Source: Dirofilaria immitis (lineage: Eukaryota; Nematoda; Chromadorea; Rhabditida; Onchocercidae). From it: a stretch of DNA of 64,000 nucleotides. The notes beneath the pieces are model-generated. The model saw only the letters and a program-made list of their open reading frames with translations. It ran no database searches and was not told where the DNA came from. The stretch lies in NCBI GenBank assembly GCA_024305405.1, contig JAKNDB010000086.1, forward strand, positions 2,045,001 through 2,109,000. Direction: 5' to 3'. Made by a program: the position numbers and the translations under genes. Numbering within the stretch: position 1 is the first letter of the stretch; every line of letters starts with the position of its first letter. Of the stretch, positions 29,456 through 41,728 are shown piece by piece.

Positions 29456-32320
29456 TCATGAATGCCCTGTTCTTCGATGACGTACTAATTGTTTGACTTC
29501 TGCTTCATATATCAAATCTGATATCTGTTTTTTGAGAGTAAGTGCCGAAAGTGGTGATGTCAAACAAAGTCGGCGTAATGCACTTGATACACTTCGACCT
29601 AGAACTTTTTTGTTAAATCACATTGAGCACAAATTCAGATTTTTTGGAACTTTAATAAAAATACACTAAAACCGTATACATAGATACATAATTTCAATGA
29701 TGAAGCGAACAACGTTCTGTTGTAGAAGAACCCAGCCATAATTAAAATCTGTTATAATAGTACACAGCGATTTGGTAGACCTTACCAAACCAAGCGCATT
29801 CATCATCTGGCTCCTGCACATTTTGCAGATCCTCGCTACTTGCTTCCGATGCTTTCCTTTTCATTACTTTTTTCTGAAGATCAGCCAAAGCACTTGCACA
29901 AGGATGTATTTCTGGATTAACCGGTGAAGGTGATCTCAATTTATTCGAGTCGAATCCGAGATGTTGCGATAGCGGTGAGTAAGATGTTATACCCTGCGAT
30001 AAATGGCTGTTACTGACTTATATGCAAAAATATTGGCAGGAGGGGGATCAATAGACAATCCAATTTGTATTCGAAGAATCTGGAGAATTTCAAAAGATTG
30101 TTTACATTTTTTCAATCAGACAACACATCTTTTTAGCTAGTCTCATTTAATGTTAATTTCTTCGGCTTCTATCATTTTAATAATTTGAAAAATATGAAAA
30201 TAAAAGAGTACATAATTATCATGTGATTTTTGGCGTATTTTTTTGGTGACAGTACATAATTATCATATGATTTTTTTTGGCATATAAAAGAGACAGACTT
30301 ATTTGAAAATTAAGAATTTTTCTAAATATTATTATGTATTAATAACAACCAGGAACAATTCAATTTTTTCAAAAATTGGAAAGAATTTTAAAAGAAAAAA
30401 ATAAACTAAAATACACCTCCAAATAATTGATATTAGGTGGAACAAACTGAGCCATATGCATTTCAATAGTAGGCGCTGCAGTCGGTGTAGTTTGAATATC
30501 AGGTATAACAGTATCTGTATTATTGAGACTGTTTTTATTACAGCTATTGTTTCTATTGGTGTTTGCAGAAGGAATGGGAAGAGAAGTTGATGCAACTGTT
30601 GGAAGCTCTGTTACATTTAGCATTTGTCCACTACAAAAGTATATCATCAGAACAATGATGAATCGAGAAATTCTACTGTAATTTTATCCTAATAATTGAA
30701 CTAAAAAAAAATAGTGGATGAAAAGTAATACATATAACATTTTAACATAATGAGTTAGTTTTTTCATATTGAATTAAATAAATTTCCAAAAGTTCTGAAA
30801 CAAAAACCAGTAGGCTAATTTTACTCTCGTCTCATTTTATATCATTTTAGGTAATGAAACTTCGTGGACTTAATGTTCTTTTGATGGCCCAATTAAACGA
30901 CATAATAATTTGCAAAATTAAAATCATACTCCATACTGTTGTTGCTGTCATCAGATATCTGTTTCTCTACAAGCGAACTAATCAATTTCTCCAGTGTATT
31001 AGGTATGTTTTCTACCAAAACTGTGCTGTAACATGAATTTTTGATTTCCTAAAAATTTCTGCAATTCAGCAAACTGCTAAAATATTTAAAGCAAAAATTC
31101 CTTTCTTTTCTCTTCTGTCTTTGAAGTCATTTATTTTAAAATTTTCGATAGACACTACTTGAAAAGAATAGCTTAGCATAATATTGTCCTGAATTACCTA
31201 TTCAGTGCAGAAGATCGATTTCGATCTGGACCAAAATTATTTTTAATGAATTGCATTTTGTTCCAGAAGCGCCATGTTGGTTCCACATCTTCATAGCCCG
31301 CATTGGCTTCTGCCTGACGCCTTTTAAGTTTTCGTTTAAATGTGTCTTTCAAATTTTTCCACTGTGTACGAACATCTTCTTCTAAAGAAGATACTTGTGT
31401 TTGCTTATTTGCAGTAGAAAATAACTACATATGCCATCTAAATTAGCGCTAAATTGGAATTATCTTAAACAGCAATCATTCTCGACATTCAAACAAATAT
31501 TTATACGCATAAAATATTTTAGAAAAGTTCGAATCTACAAATAATCAAGAAAGTTTCTGAGACATGATATTTGCAAATAACGGAAAAAATTAGTGCGGAG
31601 AACCTGTATATAGGCCAGCTGTTACCAAACCGGAAGTATTAAGTGCACTTGCGACTTCTGCAAACAATTCTTTCTTCCTTTCCGATGTCGCATAACGCTC
31701 CTATAAATTAATTCATTTCATAAAGCAGCACAAGAAAAAATCATTATTTACAAATTGTGAGTGTTAAAAAATTTTTTTGAAAAATGTTATCTCTGGGAAA
31801 TTTTGTGAAAATCCAAATAAATGGCATAAGTCTCTAAAATAAACATTGTGGATTTCATAGAACAATCATGCAATTAACTGAAGATGAAAAATAAAAACTA
31901 TTCAATAATCCTATTTCTTCAAGTTGACATGATTGTTGAAATTAAATACTAATATCAACTTATTTAACTATTAATATTTATAGGAACAGGAAATGCAAAA
32001 ACTAGTTATTACAGATATATCAGATAATTAATATTAATCTATAACAGACTGAAATGGTAATTGCTTAACTGTCAGAAAAAAAAGTTGCGAATTGTCATAC
32101 CATAGGGAAGAAAATGATCAAAACGAACGGAGGAATAAAAAGAATCGGTGCAAGTATACGCAGATTTCTTTCTTTATACACAATATAGAAAATAATTAAT
32201 GTAGAGTGATAAAGAATAACATATTAGAAAGCCAAACCTTTTATACTCCCAAACTTCGCGACGTTTTCGCACTTCCTCAATTAAAATGAGGCGAGAGTCG
32301 TCATTCCACATTTTCACCAT
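29456..32320 (-). CDS. MADF-BESS domain DNA-binding protein
   Basis: This is a putative sequence-specific transcription regulator. The start is ATG 32320 and exon 1 (32238-32320) reads RLILIEEVRKRREVWEYK, the first helix of a MADF (Myb/SANT-like) domain. Exon 2 (about 31.6-31.7 kb) reads RYATSERKKELFAEVASAL. Exon 3 (31.2-31.4 kb) reads EEDVRTQWKNLKDTFKRKL and then TWRFWNKMQFI, completing MADF. The following exons (30.4-30.65 and 29.79-30.0 kb) are low-complexity Ser/Thr/Asn/Pro linker. The last exon, joined in phase at FG|RSV, reads LRRLCLTSPLSALTLKKQIS, a BESS-type interaction motif, and ends at TGA 29456-29458. The exon 1-2 join is out of phase as written; one extra A at the exon end (TATAAAAG) would fix it. 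The exact MADF family member cannot be told. Confidence 0.85.
30208..30290. repeat. Imperfect tandem duplication in intron
   Basis: The phrase GTACATAATTATCAT followed by TGATTTTT and GGC occurs twice, about 44 bp apart, in an intron of the MADF-BESS gene. It is a small local duplication. Confidence 0.6.
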
Positions 32321-33336
32321 TTGATCTGAAAACTAACTGAATAAAATAAGAATTGTAGCTTGTAACTCGTTCTATTTAATCTGACCAAATTTAAATTACT
32401 GTTCAATTAGTGACGTTTGAATCTCATACTAAAATTGTTTCGATAACAACTAGCAGAGAATATAATAAAAACAATCCAGAAATGAACCATTTATAGTGAA
32501 AATCTCTTCATAAAAGGCAAGCATGAAGAGGCCGATACTGCCGTTACTAAAGTGGAGCCAAAAATGAAGGCACTGTAAAGACAAGCGACGTGCAGAGCAA
32601 AGGCTAAGAATATTTTGGAAAGACGAGATGAGATCTGTCTACCATTCATTCCTTCGTACATCTGCCCAACAAATGCCTTCAAGAAAGAGCAAACTAAACG
32701 AAAATATAGAGTTCGAGGAAGAAAACCCAGGGAAGATGAAAGAACACGATGATACTGCTATATTACTGCCACAGCTGTTGCTGCGTCAAGCGTCAGCGAC
32801 TAGCGGCCATAGCAGCGACGAATTCAAATGAATCGATATAACGACAAATGGCAGCGACGGTGATGACGACGATGACAATGACACGATCTTATATACACTG
32901 AGGAGTGCAATCTGTACTAATGCCAGTTATCGTACGGTACCTCATCATTGCCGCCACGGGTCGTCCGCCTTGCTGCGAATATAAGGTGTTTTCGCCCACG
33001 AAATCAGGCTTCACTGAAATGCCTGCGGCAAAACTCATTCTTTTCCTCTGATTAACCTATTTCGTAATCTGTCTCACTCATTTTATGAGCATAACTAGAT
33101 GTGCGGATTTAATTCGAGTCCAGATTTTTTATTGATTTAAATTTGGATTCTTTTTCTTCTTAACGTCTACTTTTAAATTAACTGTGTCCAACATCAGCTA
33201 AATGGGTACCGAAATCATGACCCTAAACACAAATAGTAAAATTAAACATACAACTAAAAACCAGTGCCATAGTAACATGGGGAAACGCGAAGTGCTTTAT
33301 CAAATTAGAATTTAAAAGTTCCAAAAATTCAAGAAA
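32321..33336. other. Upstream region of the MADF gene with GC-richer patch
   Basis: The interval lies between the MADF start and the putative stop of the MCPH1-like gene. From about 32640 to 33030 the base composition rises clearly above the surroundings, with GAC/GATGAC-type runs (32830-32880) and several open frames on both strands. No protein family is recognised. A promoter or 5' untranslated exon of the MADF gene is the simplest reading. Confidence 0.45.
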
Positions 33337-36300
33337 TTATTCATTGCCATAAACCAGATCCCATTTAAATTTGCTCTTCGACATTCCAGGGAATTCTTTA
33401 TCTTCAGTCCAAAAATGTTTAGAATGAAAATCGAAGGCTCCAATAAAATTTTTAGAAGCATCACTTGCGGTCTAATATAAAACTTAAGATTCTGATATTT
33501 GAATAAACATAAAAATTAAAAATTTTGGTATTTAAATAACTCAGAATTCATGGAGTTAATTATTTATAAATTCGAATACTGAACATAAATTTATCCAATC
33601 GATTTAAATTTCATCTATGTATAATATTATAGAGAAAATGCAATTTACGAACTTTTATTTCTAAAAAACTCATGCTGAAAATATCTGAGGCAACATAACT
33701 CAAATTAAAGAAAAATAAAAATACATTTACATCAAAATGTGCAATGAAATTTCGAGTCAAGAGTTCGCAGTTTAAACATCGAATTAAGCATGGTTCATAT
33801 ATTTAATAATGTCTATACTTAAGAACAATAAGACAGTAATAACGAAAATATTAAAAACATAATTGGAGAAAAAGTCATGTACAACAAACTGATAATAAGT
33901 CAATTTCAAAACTAAGATTACTGGAATTTTCAGATTTGTAATTTAGAAGATGACAATAAATGCAAAGCACAAGGTTTTTATTGCTAGTCATAGCGAAAAT
34001 TGATTTTGCATTCGCATATTGAATCTGAAAAAATAAGGTACGAAAAAACTTTATTGTTTTAAGAAATTTTAGAAAAAATTGAATATTTGCAGTTATAACA
34101 TTTATAGTGAAAGATCCTTCCCATAAATACGATTTTCTTCAAATATTTTAAAAATGTCAATAAGCTGTTGACAGTACCTAACAATGATTTTTCTGTTATG
34201 TATATTGCCTGCATATCAGTGTCTTTCCTGAGTTGCATGATCGTCCTCCACTCGGACTGAGGTGAAATAAATATAACAGCTCGCTTTAATGAATCTGTTG
34301 TCTGAAAATTTGAAATCCTTTGCAGTTGATTTCGAAATTTCTTCTCATGCTTCTAAATAAAAAAAAAGCAGCGACTTCCAACATGAGTTTAACTAACTTT
34401 TCCATGACAACATTTGATGAGATACAAAAGGTGCTTCGCTTCAGGTTCGCATTTAGAAGAAACATAAAAGGTCCTAATGCAGCGAACAAATGAGCCATAT
34501 GACCATTGATCCATCCTTTGTGAGCAATTTTCCATCGTGGAACAAGGAAATCATTTCCTTTTAACCAGCCACCAATTTCCAATGAACGATAAGCCTGGAA
34601 AAAGATACGAAAAACTAAGGGATTTACTATCATGATCAAGCATTCCAGGATTATTTTTATAAAAAGTGTCAATTATAAGTTTTATAGAGCCTATAGCAGC
34701 AGAGAATACAGGATTTTTATTGTATTCACTTTCAAGACCACTACAAGACTCAGGGTACCCAATACGGACTTGTTTATTGAATATATAGCTTGCAATCTCT
34801 TTCATGCTTGTGAGCTGACTGGTTCCTCCTGTGATCTGGAACCTTATCGCTTTTACTAAAGAATTATTTGGTGTTTTGCAATCAGAAAAAGGAAGGATAA
34901 AAATAAGAACTTGGAAAAATAATTTTGTTACTAATTTGAAATTCCATTGAAGTCAAGACGCAAACAAAAATTAATAATTCGACAACAAGTGAAATAATTA
35001 ATTGGAATTAGTTAGTTCATTACAAAACTTGGGAGCTTTTCTAAAAACTAATTTGGGAACTACTTTGGCCCACTCAACACCCTTATGAAATATCAAATTA
35101 TAAAAATAATACCCATTCAATTGTGACAACTGGTATGCCCTTGACTAGAGCTCGCATGACATTAATCGTGCGTATTCCTTCCTGGTCACTTACCACATAG
35201 CGAGTATATTCGTCAATAATACTTGAAATTTTTAGCACACCCAATTTTTAGTTATTGCAAACACTGTTTCTCTCTCACTGCAAGGAAAACATAAATTTTA
35301 AAAATGAATTTTCCAGTTAATTTTTTTCTAATTTGAAGGGCAAAAAAGCACAAGAAAAAGAATTCAAAAACTATAAACTTACAACTATAAACTTACATCT
35401 TACTGATTCCTGAAAGTATAATATTACCAGCTTTAACTTTTTTCCTGGCAACTTTTTTTTTCACAAATTCGCTTGAACTGGGAACATTTTGCAATTCATT
35501 CAAGATTGATGAACGAGTCTGTACAACTACTGGTCGCGTTTTCGAACCTATTTTTAAACTTACAGTTTGAAGAAATAATTATCAATCAGAAATAATTTTT
35601 AGTAGAAGTCTGCAAATGTACAAGACATGGACTAAAAAATCATGAAACATTTTCCAGAAAGAATAAATAGCGTCATTTCACTTTAACGTTAGTCTTTAGA
35701 TGATAACCAAAACAAAATATAAACTATATTAGAAATAAGAAAATGAAAATATACCTTTCATCGAAAGCTTCTGACGATCTGGAAGAATTTCAGAGAAGTT
35801 CTGATTCATCATTTTTCTATACAAGTTTACCATTTTCTCTGTATTTAGTTGCGCGGCATGTTCTGCTTTTACGGAGTGATATCGTCTTTGTAAATACTAT
35901 AATGTGAACTAATGAACTATGGACACATTGAAAAATTTTTTCATCTCGTATTTAAAGTCATTGATATAGAATGGCACAAGAATATCCACATGGCAAAAAT
36001 TTCTCTATCTTCTTTACGATATCAGTAAGAAAGCATTTAATAAACAGTGGTATTTTTCACAAAAAGTTATTTTTTCTTGCAAAAATTTTTTTAAGTAAGT
36101 GAATGCACAGCAATGACAGCATACACACAGAAATACAGAAATATCTTTCTATTTGTGTGTACAACGAATTTTGATTCCTGCTATGAACCTTCGAAAAACT
36201 AAATTCAAAGGAAAATTCTTGACCACTCAATAAAAAATGTTTGCAAGGTACTTATGCAAAAAAATTTGTGTCAAGCGTAAAACTTTACTTTATGAAAATG

Positions 36301-39300
36301 AGTTGGTGTATAATCTATTAACTGCTCAGAATTAATTGCTGGCCGACCGCGTCTTTTCACTGGCTCACTTTGTGTGATTTCCATCAAATTTGCCTGCAGT
36401 TGTCATACGCAAATTCGTAAAAAGGTTATTATTTTTGAAAACATGCAGGATTTATATAAAAACTAAATCCAATTTAAATTAATAACTTTAGTCAACTTTG
36501 AGCTCTCCGACGTAGGAGTTATGAGCTGCTGCTCAGATCCGCCATGGAACATCGATGTTCGCGATATCGTATGTTTCTTTTGTTTTCGATTGACTCGACA
36601 ATAACCTTGAATGCAAAAAGAAAATTTAAAATAAATCCAGACAATTACAGCTCACGCTATACTCTTTAAAACTTATGCACAACCGAAAACATTTTTAACA
36701 AAAAACGATACTTTAAAATTCCCCAAAATTTGCTGAATTAATAGCTAAAAGAAAATATTACCACGAATATATCAATCAAAATCTTATATTTGAAAATAAA
36801 ATCTGGTCTAAAAGAAAAATTTTTAATTAACAGAATTCCCTTTCCTAATTTATGTTTATCCCTATCAATGACTCCTTTCGTTTCGTTAAATTTCGTAAGC
36901 GAAATTTAACGAAATCGATGTTGCGTTGAATCACAAATCTTTAATCTGTTGTTACTCAGCTATCTCTATATCTTATTGGATATATTATTTTTAGAATGTT
37001 TCGACGATAAAAAGACACCTTTCTTACAATTACACTAGATGCACAACCTCTAAATGCTGTCTCCATTAACAAAACACAACTTAGAAGTCTAAAATTTTAA
37101 TGACTTTATTGCTTCTATTTTATTCCTAATTCAGCAAGTCCATTCAACTTTTCATATATTATGACAAGTGCATATCAATGCACTTACTCAGTTCATTCAA
37201 TCTTTTTCGTACACGATCCACAATTGGTGAAATTATTTCCACAACATCAATATTTTTATTATTTGCAGGAGATGCTGCAACAATTATTCATTAGAATTTG
37301 GGACTTTAAAGTTCTAGTTTCTGGACTTCTCATACATATGTAGTTCACTTTAATCTATAATTTTTCAAAAAGAAGATAGACTTTTTCTTCGTATATTCTA
37401 CTTAAAGAGACATTTTTCTTATTTTTTTCTATAAATTTTAACTTTATTCGTACCCTTATGACTTGAAAGACTCTGGATTTTATAATCGAGAGATCAGTTT
37501 GAAAACATTAAAAAATTAGACTTAACAAAAAAATAGTCTAAACCAAAAATAAATTCAAAGTTTTGATAAAAAGCTTAACAAGTACCATAAAATTTTGTTC
37601 ACTGTTGTAAAAGTGAATCAGATCAGGTATAATGAAAAAACTGATAAAATGTTAAAGTTTGTGACATACTATCTAAAAACATATGCATAAGTCAATGGAG
37701 ATTCACCAGAGATTTCAGAACCAGAGGTGTCTCATTAATGAAAGTCGTATAATGTGAAGCTTAGAAATGATTTATAATTATCGAAAATGTTTGAAACGTA
37801 CCAAGTCTGGAAGAGAGCTGATCGGAAAGTGTTTCGATTGCGTGTATTATCTGCGACTGATTGGGTGAATCATCATTTCGATTTAAGACTATTTCAGAAC
37901 AACTCTAAAGAATATTTTAGTGATATTTATTTATGTATGTTTATATGAACCATCTTGAAAATCGATCAATAGTAAATACAAAAACTAAAATCCTATATTT
38001 AATTTTTAATACCAATTAGAATATGTTTTCATTTATAGCTAATCGATTTTCGAAGTGATTCAATTAAGAACATACAAAATATTCAGTACTGAAATTTGCA
38101 ACATAATTTTATATTAGAAAAGCTAGTTTTATTATTCATCAATTACTATATTAATTGCCCCATTCGCCCCATAGCCATTAACCGCATGGGCACAGCAAGA
38201 TCCTTTACACCGTACAGTAAAAGGGAGTTTCATCAGCTCGAATTAGATTCGTAAAACATCTGCAATAGTAACGAAAATGAAATCTATTCGGTAAAAAAAT
38301 AAAAAAATGTCACCGAAAAGTTTGTAAATTATGCTACATAAATTTAATATATATATATAAAAAAAGAAAAACAATACTTTACATAACGCAGAGAAGAATT
38401 AATGATTATTCCAAAAAAAAAAAAAAGTAAAAAGATATAAAATATGCCGCAAGAATTATCGATAATTTACTCAAACACCCAATGAGGCGAAACTATTGAA
38501 ATTTTAGTTCCCAAATAATGCGCTTTGTCAAGCGTATTCTGTTGACCATTCCAGAATATTAAATGAGTAATATTTCTTGAAAATCTGAAAAGGAATAAAA
38601 AGCAGTAAAAAATAGTTAAATAGAGTTGTTAAAATTTTTTCATTTATAATAAATTTTTATCAATAACGAGGCAGGTTTTGAAAGTCTGTCAAAAGCAAAA
38701 TTGGTTTTTTTCTTGTTGTAGTAGTAAATTTCTTGAAGTGCATACTTTCAGAATTTAATTTATTGTCTCATTTATGGTAAAACTAATCTTGCGTTCCTAC
38801 CTTTAAAACAATTTTTGAAAAAATTTTCATAAAATAAGTTTTAAAACAATAGCAATACCATACTTTACTAAAAACTGATTTTAAAAACATTACGCTGAGC
38901 CAATAAAATGCTGCTACCACCAAAAATATTTTAATCCTAAAAATTATCATACCGTAAATTAATATTCGCTCCCAAGTCACGTAACATTTGATGTAAAACT
39001 GATGTTTTCTCCAATCTCACATCCACAAATGCTCTCACGCCTAAAAAGACTGAAATAACTGATTAGGTTCATCAATTTATCTTGGACTTTACTATAGCAA
39101 AAACCTAAGAAGAAATTATCAGGACGTTGACCAATAAATTTACAAAATAAATTTGTATATGGAAAGTGAAAAAGCCTTAGTAGAAACTAGAAAAATATAT
39201 ACCTTCTAGAACCTTCGATTTCTTTGCATTTAAACACTTTACATTCGCTATTTCATCATCATCATCATGAACAGTGTTAGGAATTCAAAAGCTCTAAGTT

Positions 39301-39581
39301 GGGCTTCCATCCATAAATTATGCTCTGCGGAATCCGTAATTTCAGGTGACAGAAAACTTCAAAGAATTTCATTAGTCATCATTACTTGCTTTAATTATTT
39401 ATACTTACCTATCCCACAAACTATGGAAAACTTAATAGACGAATATTTTGGTAATAATAGCTATTACGATTAGGGCAAATGAACGAGCAAACCATGGCGA
39501 ATTCGAAATGTTTCCGAAAAAGTTAGGCGTTTCAATATAAAACGAAGGAGAGCTGCTTTTCGCAGATAATGTTTTCGTCAT
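33337..39581 (-). CDS. MCPH1: Microcephalin-like BRCT protein
   Basis: Microcephalin acts in the DNA-damage response and chromosome condensation. The N-terminal BRCT reads GVRAFVDVRLEKTSVLHQML (39.0 kb) and NITHLIFWNGQQNTLDKAH (38.5 kb). The middle is polar with an AT-hook-like KRRGRPA (36.35 kb) and basic exons (35.4-35.9 kb). The second BRCT reads SIIDEYTRYVVSDQEGIRT (35.2 kb), continues IEW|AYRSLEIGGWLKGND across an intron, and holds GHMAHLFAALGPFMF (34.5 kb). A third, degenerate BRCT has VIFISPQSEWRTIM (34.2 kb). The intron 34595-35112 contains an ftsA fragment. Two frame breaks sit in homopolymers near 34460 and 35245. The first exon (ATG 39581) and last exon (33337 to about 33475, FIGAFDFHSKHFW) are assigned only by proximity. 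Pairing an N-terminal BRCT with a C-terminal tandem is typical of the family. Confidence 0.82.
34620..34895 (-). pseudogene. ftsA: Bacterial ftsA fragment in MCPH1 intron (probable Wolbachia origin)
   Basis: The minus-strand frame from about 34895 to 34620 reads continuously as the C-terminal part of FtsA, the bacterial actin-like cell-division protein. Visible motifs are AIRFQITGGTSQL (the second nucleotide-binding loop, ITGG), FNKQVRIGYPES and NPVFSAAIGSIKLI, in the order and spacing of FtsA. Animals have no FtsA. The fragment spans roughly 75-90 residues, lacks the rest of the gene, and lies wholly inside the 518-bp intron 34595-35112 of the MCPH1-like gene, in the same orientation. Wolbachia is the likely donor because filarial nuclear genomes often carry such inserts; the species is inference. 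An intact frame suggests a fairly recent insertion. The insert edges are uncertain by tens of bases. Confidence 0.85.
36881..36914. repeat. Perfect 15-bp hairpin
   Basis: Arms TTTCGTTAAATTTCG (36881-36895) and their exact complement (36900-36914) flank a TAAG loop, within an intron of the MCPH1-like gene. Confidence 0.85.
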
Positions 39582-41539
39582 CTTTAGAAATACGTCTGAA
39601 ATTTGATGAAGTTTTATTCCACTTGGATATTTTTTAAATTTTAGATGCTTTAACAGCTTTTCCCAAAGCTTTTTAAATCTTCTGAAAATATACTAATTTC
39701 CAAACAATGCTATGAAATAAAACAGTTTTGAAATAAACTTCTCACAACACAAACCTAATATCACCAGAAAAAACCTTCACATTGCAGAGAGATGAATTCG
39801 CACAACCCATCCTCCCGCAAATTTTTCCGCTATCATAACTAATATCACGAAATGAAATTTCTTAGTCTCAAGCTAATATTTTATAATAGTTAAATTTTAA
39901 ATGAAATACTGGAAGTCGATGTGATCTATTCGTTTATCTTATATTGAGAGGATATGTAAACGAATCAAATAGATGAGTTGCATTTTCTTGCTAAATTCAA
40001 GTTCGTTCGACTAGCAGTTTATTGTCTGTTAACAGATGCGTTCTTTTTCTGTCACTACATAACATTTTATTATGGATTTTTAAGTGACAGTGATAACCTT
40101 TATTGATCATGAGTATATTCTGCATAGAGGCTTATGTCTAATTACTCTGTCTAATTACTATATGTTTAATTGAGCTATGACAAAACTTATGATGATAAAG
40201 AATTGAGGTGTAAAGATTATGATTTGTAAAACGAGATACTTTCACATTCATCACTTTTGCTCTTCTTGGGGATTCTGCATCATGATACTAAGATAGAGTC
40301 ATTATTACGGGCATCTATAAACTTGTATATCTCAAAACTAGTCTTATACTATTTATTGAGAATAACTAGATAGATGATTCTTTTGATACATTGTTTTGCA
40401 ATATTCTCCGATAAAGCATTCATTTCTTTTATACTTTAGTTTGTCATCAATTTTCTGGTAATATCACTTCCAAAATTATGAACTACAACCTATCATATTT
40501 TAATTTAAGAGACAATGGGACAGTTGGATATATTGATCAAGTTCTGTATTCATTTAAACTTAGGATAATATCTGTAAAAGGCCGTTGATAATTAGTTAAT
40601 TGACGGACATGTCAATAAAAAGTATATTAAGCTATTTCGTATGTGAAAGAATGGCATTGTATTCTCTTTTTCGTAATTTTATTTTTTTCCTTTACAAATC
40701 TATGCGTATTGAAATAGCGCTGCTTATTTGTGTCATTCTGAATTCGCTAAAGGATGAAATCTTTGTGTTTATTTTCGGACGAAAGGAAGATTTATTATTT
40801 CAAGACTATGATATTGGTCGTTGTTTTTCTATTCGCCTCTCTTCAAATTCTGATAAGTTTTATTGGTTTCAGGAAATTATAAATAATAATCGATAATTAT
40901 CATTAAATAACAAATCTGGACTATTTAAGCTTTCTTTATTATTGTGCAAATTTTGGAAATTCTTTTACTTTTGAAATGTTTCGGATTAAAAAATGTTTTA
41001 GACATATTTTACTATGAGTTTTATACTTATCTTCTCCAAGAAAAGTAATTAGAATAAGAACAAATTCACAATCCCTTACTGTTTTGCTGATCTCAATGTT
41101 TCTTAAGAATTTTTAAATTAGACGACAACCGTTTTAATCTTTCCCGATTCTAGTTGCTTAATTACAAAAATGTGAGTTTTTTTGCTTGATTTCTTTATCA
41201 GTCTATATTTATTCTTCAGCTGTTCGCTACTCTTCGTGGATGAATTTTTTTGTAGATGAAATTTAATAAAAAAAATTTTACTTTTGCCTCTTTTAATTGC
41301 ACTTGGAGGATAGAAAAGTATGGAATAAATTTGGAAATTATTCTTGCTAAAAAGAGGAGGAACAAATAAACACAGAATTAAGAGCTCTTAATCATTATCC
41401 ATCTCAAATATACCAAAAATAATTTTCATAAAACTTATCACAAAATATAGTTTGTAACAGCGCCTTTATTTTATTTTATTTCATTATATGATTGCCAATT
41501 AAGATGATTTTTACTCCTTAAAAAGTCAGATTATTTTAG
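39582..41539. other. Intergenic / possible 5' part of granulin gene
   Basis: About 2 kb of AT-rich sequence upstream of the granulin exon. It should hold the signal-peptide exon of that gene, but I could not place one. A hydrophobic ILLLPLLIALGG-like frame at about 41274-41309 has no in-frame ATG or donor as written. An open frame at 40600-40896 has no recognisable features. Confidence 0.4.
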
Positions 41540-41728
41540 ATTGCACATATTTGTCCTGGTGGCAAATCAATATGTCGGGATTCAGCAACTTGTTGTCTAA
41601 TCGGTGCTGGTACTTACGGTTGTTGTCCGATGAAGGATGCAGTTTGTTGTGATGACCATACCCATTGTTGTCCTTCTGCTACGAAATGTGACATGGTACA
41701 TAGACAGTGTTTGCGAAAAGAATCATAA
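41540..41728 (+). CDS. Granulin module, terminal exon (partial gene)
   Basis: After a TTATTTTAG acceptor, 62 codons encode one complete granulin fold and a stop. The 12 cysteines follow the family spacing, with four CC pairs: DSATCCLIGAGTYGCCP, then DAVCCDDHTHCC, then a final C-x(6)-C. Granulins are secreted, disulphide-stacked growth-factor-like peptides, usually cut from multi-module precursors. The upstream exon with start codon and signal peptide is not identified, so this is a 3' exon of either a single-module granulin or a longer precursor whose other modules are absent from this window. Phase at the acceptor is 0. Confidence 0.88.
   Translation: MAHICPGGKSICRDSATCCLIGAGTYGCCPMKDAVCCDDHTHCCPSATKCDMVHRQCLRKES

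Noticed and set aside
32628..32831. 67-codon plus-strand frame upstream of the MADF gene
   Set aside because: It lies in a GC-richer patch where several frames are open. It has no recognisable domain and no start or splice context.
40600..40896. 98-codon plus-strand frame
   Set aside because: Codon use looks random and AT-driven, with no motif. It was considered as an upstream granulin exon but lacks a signal peptide and a fitting donor.
41255..41309. Possible granulin signal peptide (ILLLPLLIALGG-like)
   Set aside because: The hydrophobic frame has a stop just before it and no ATG or GT donor as written. Only an indel in the adjacent A run would connect it to an ATG, so it stays unproven.
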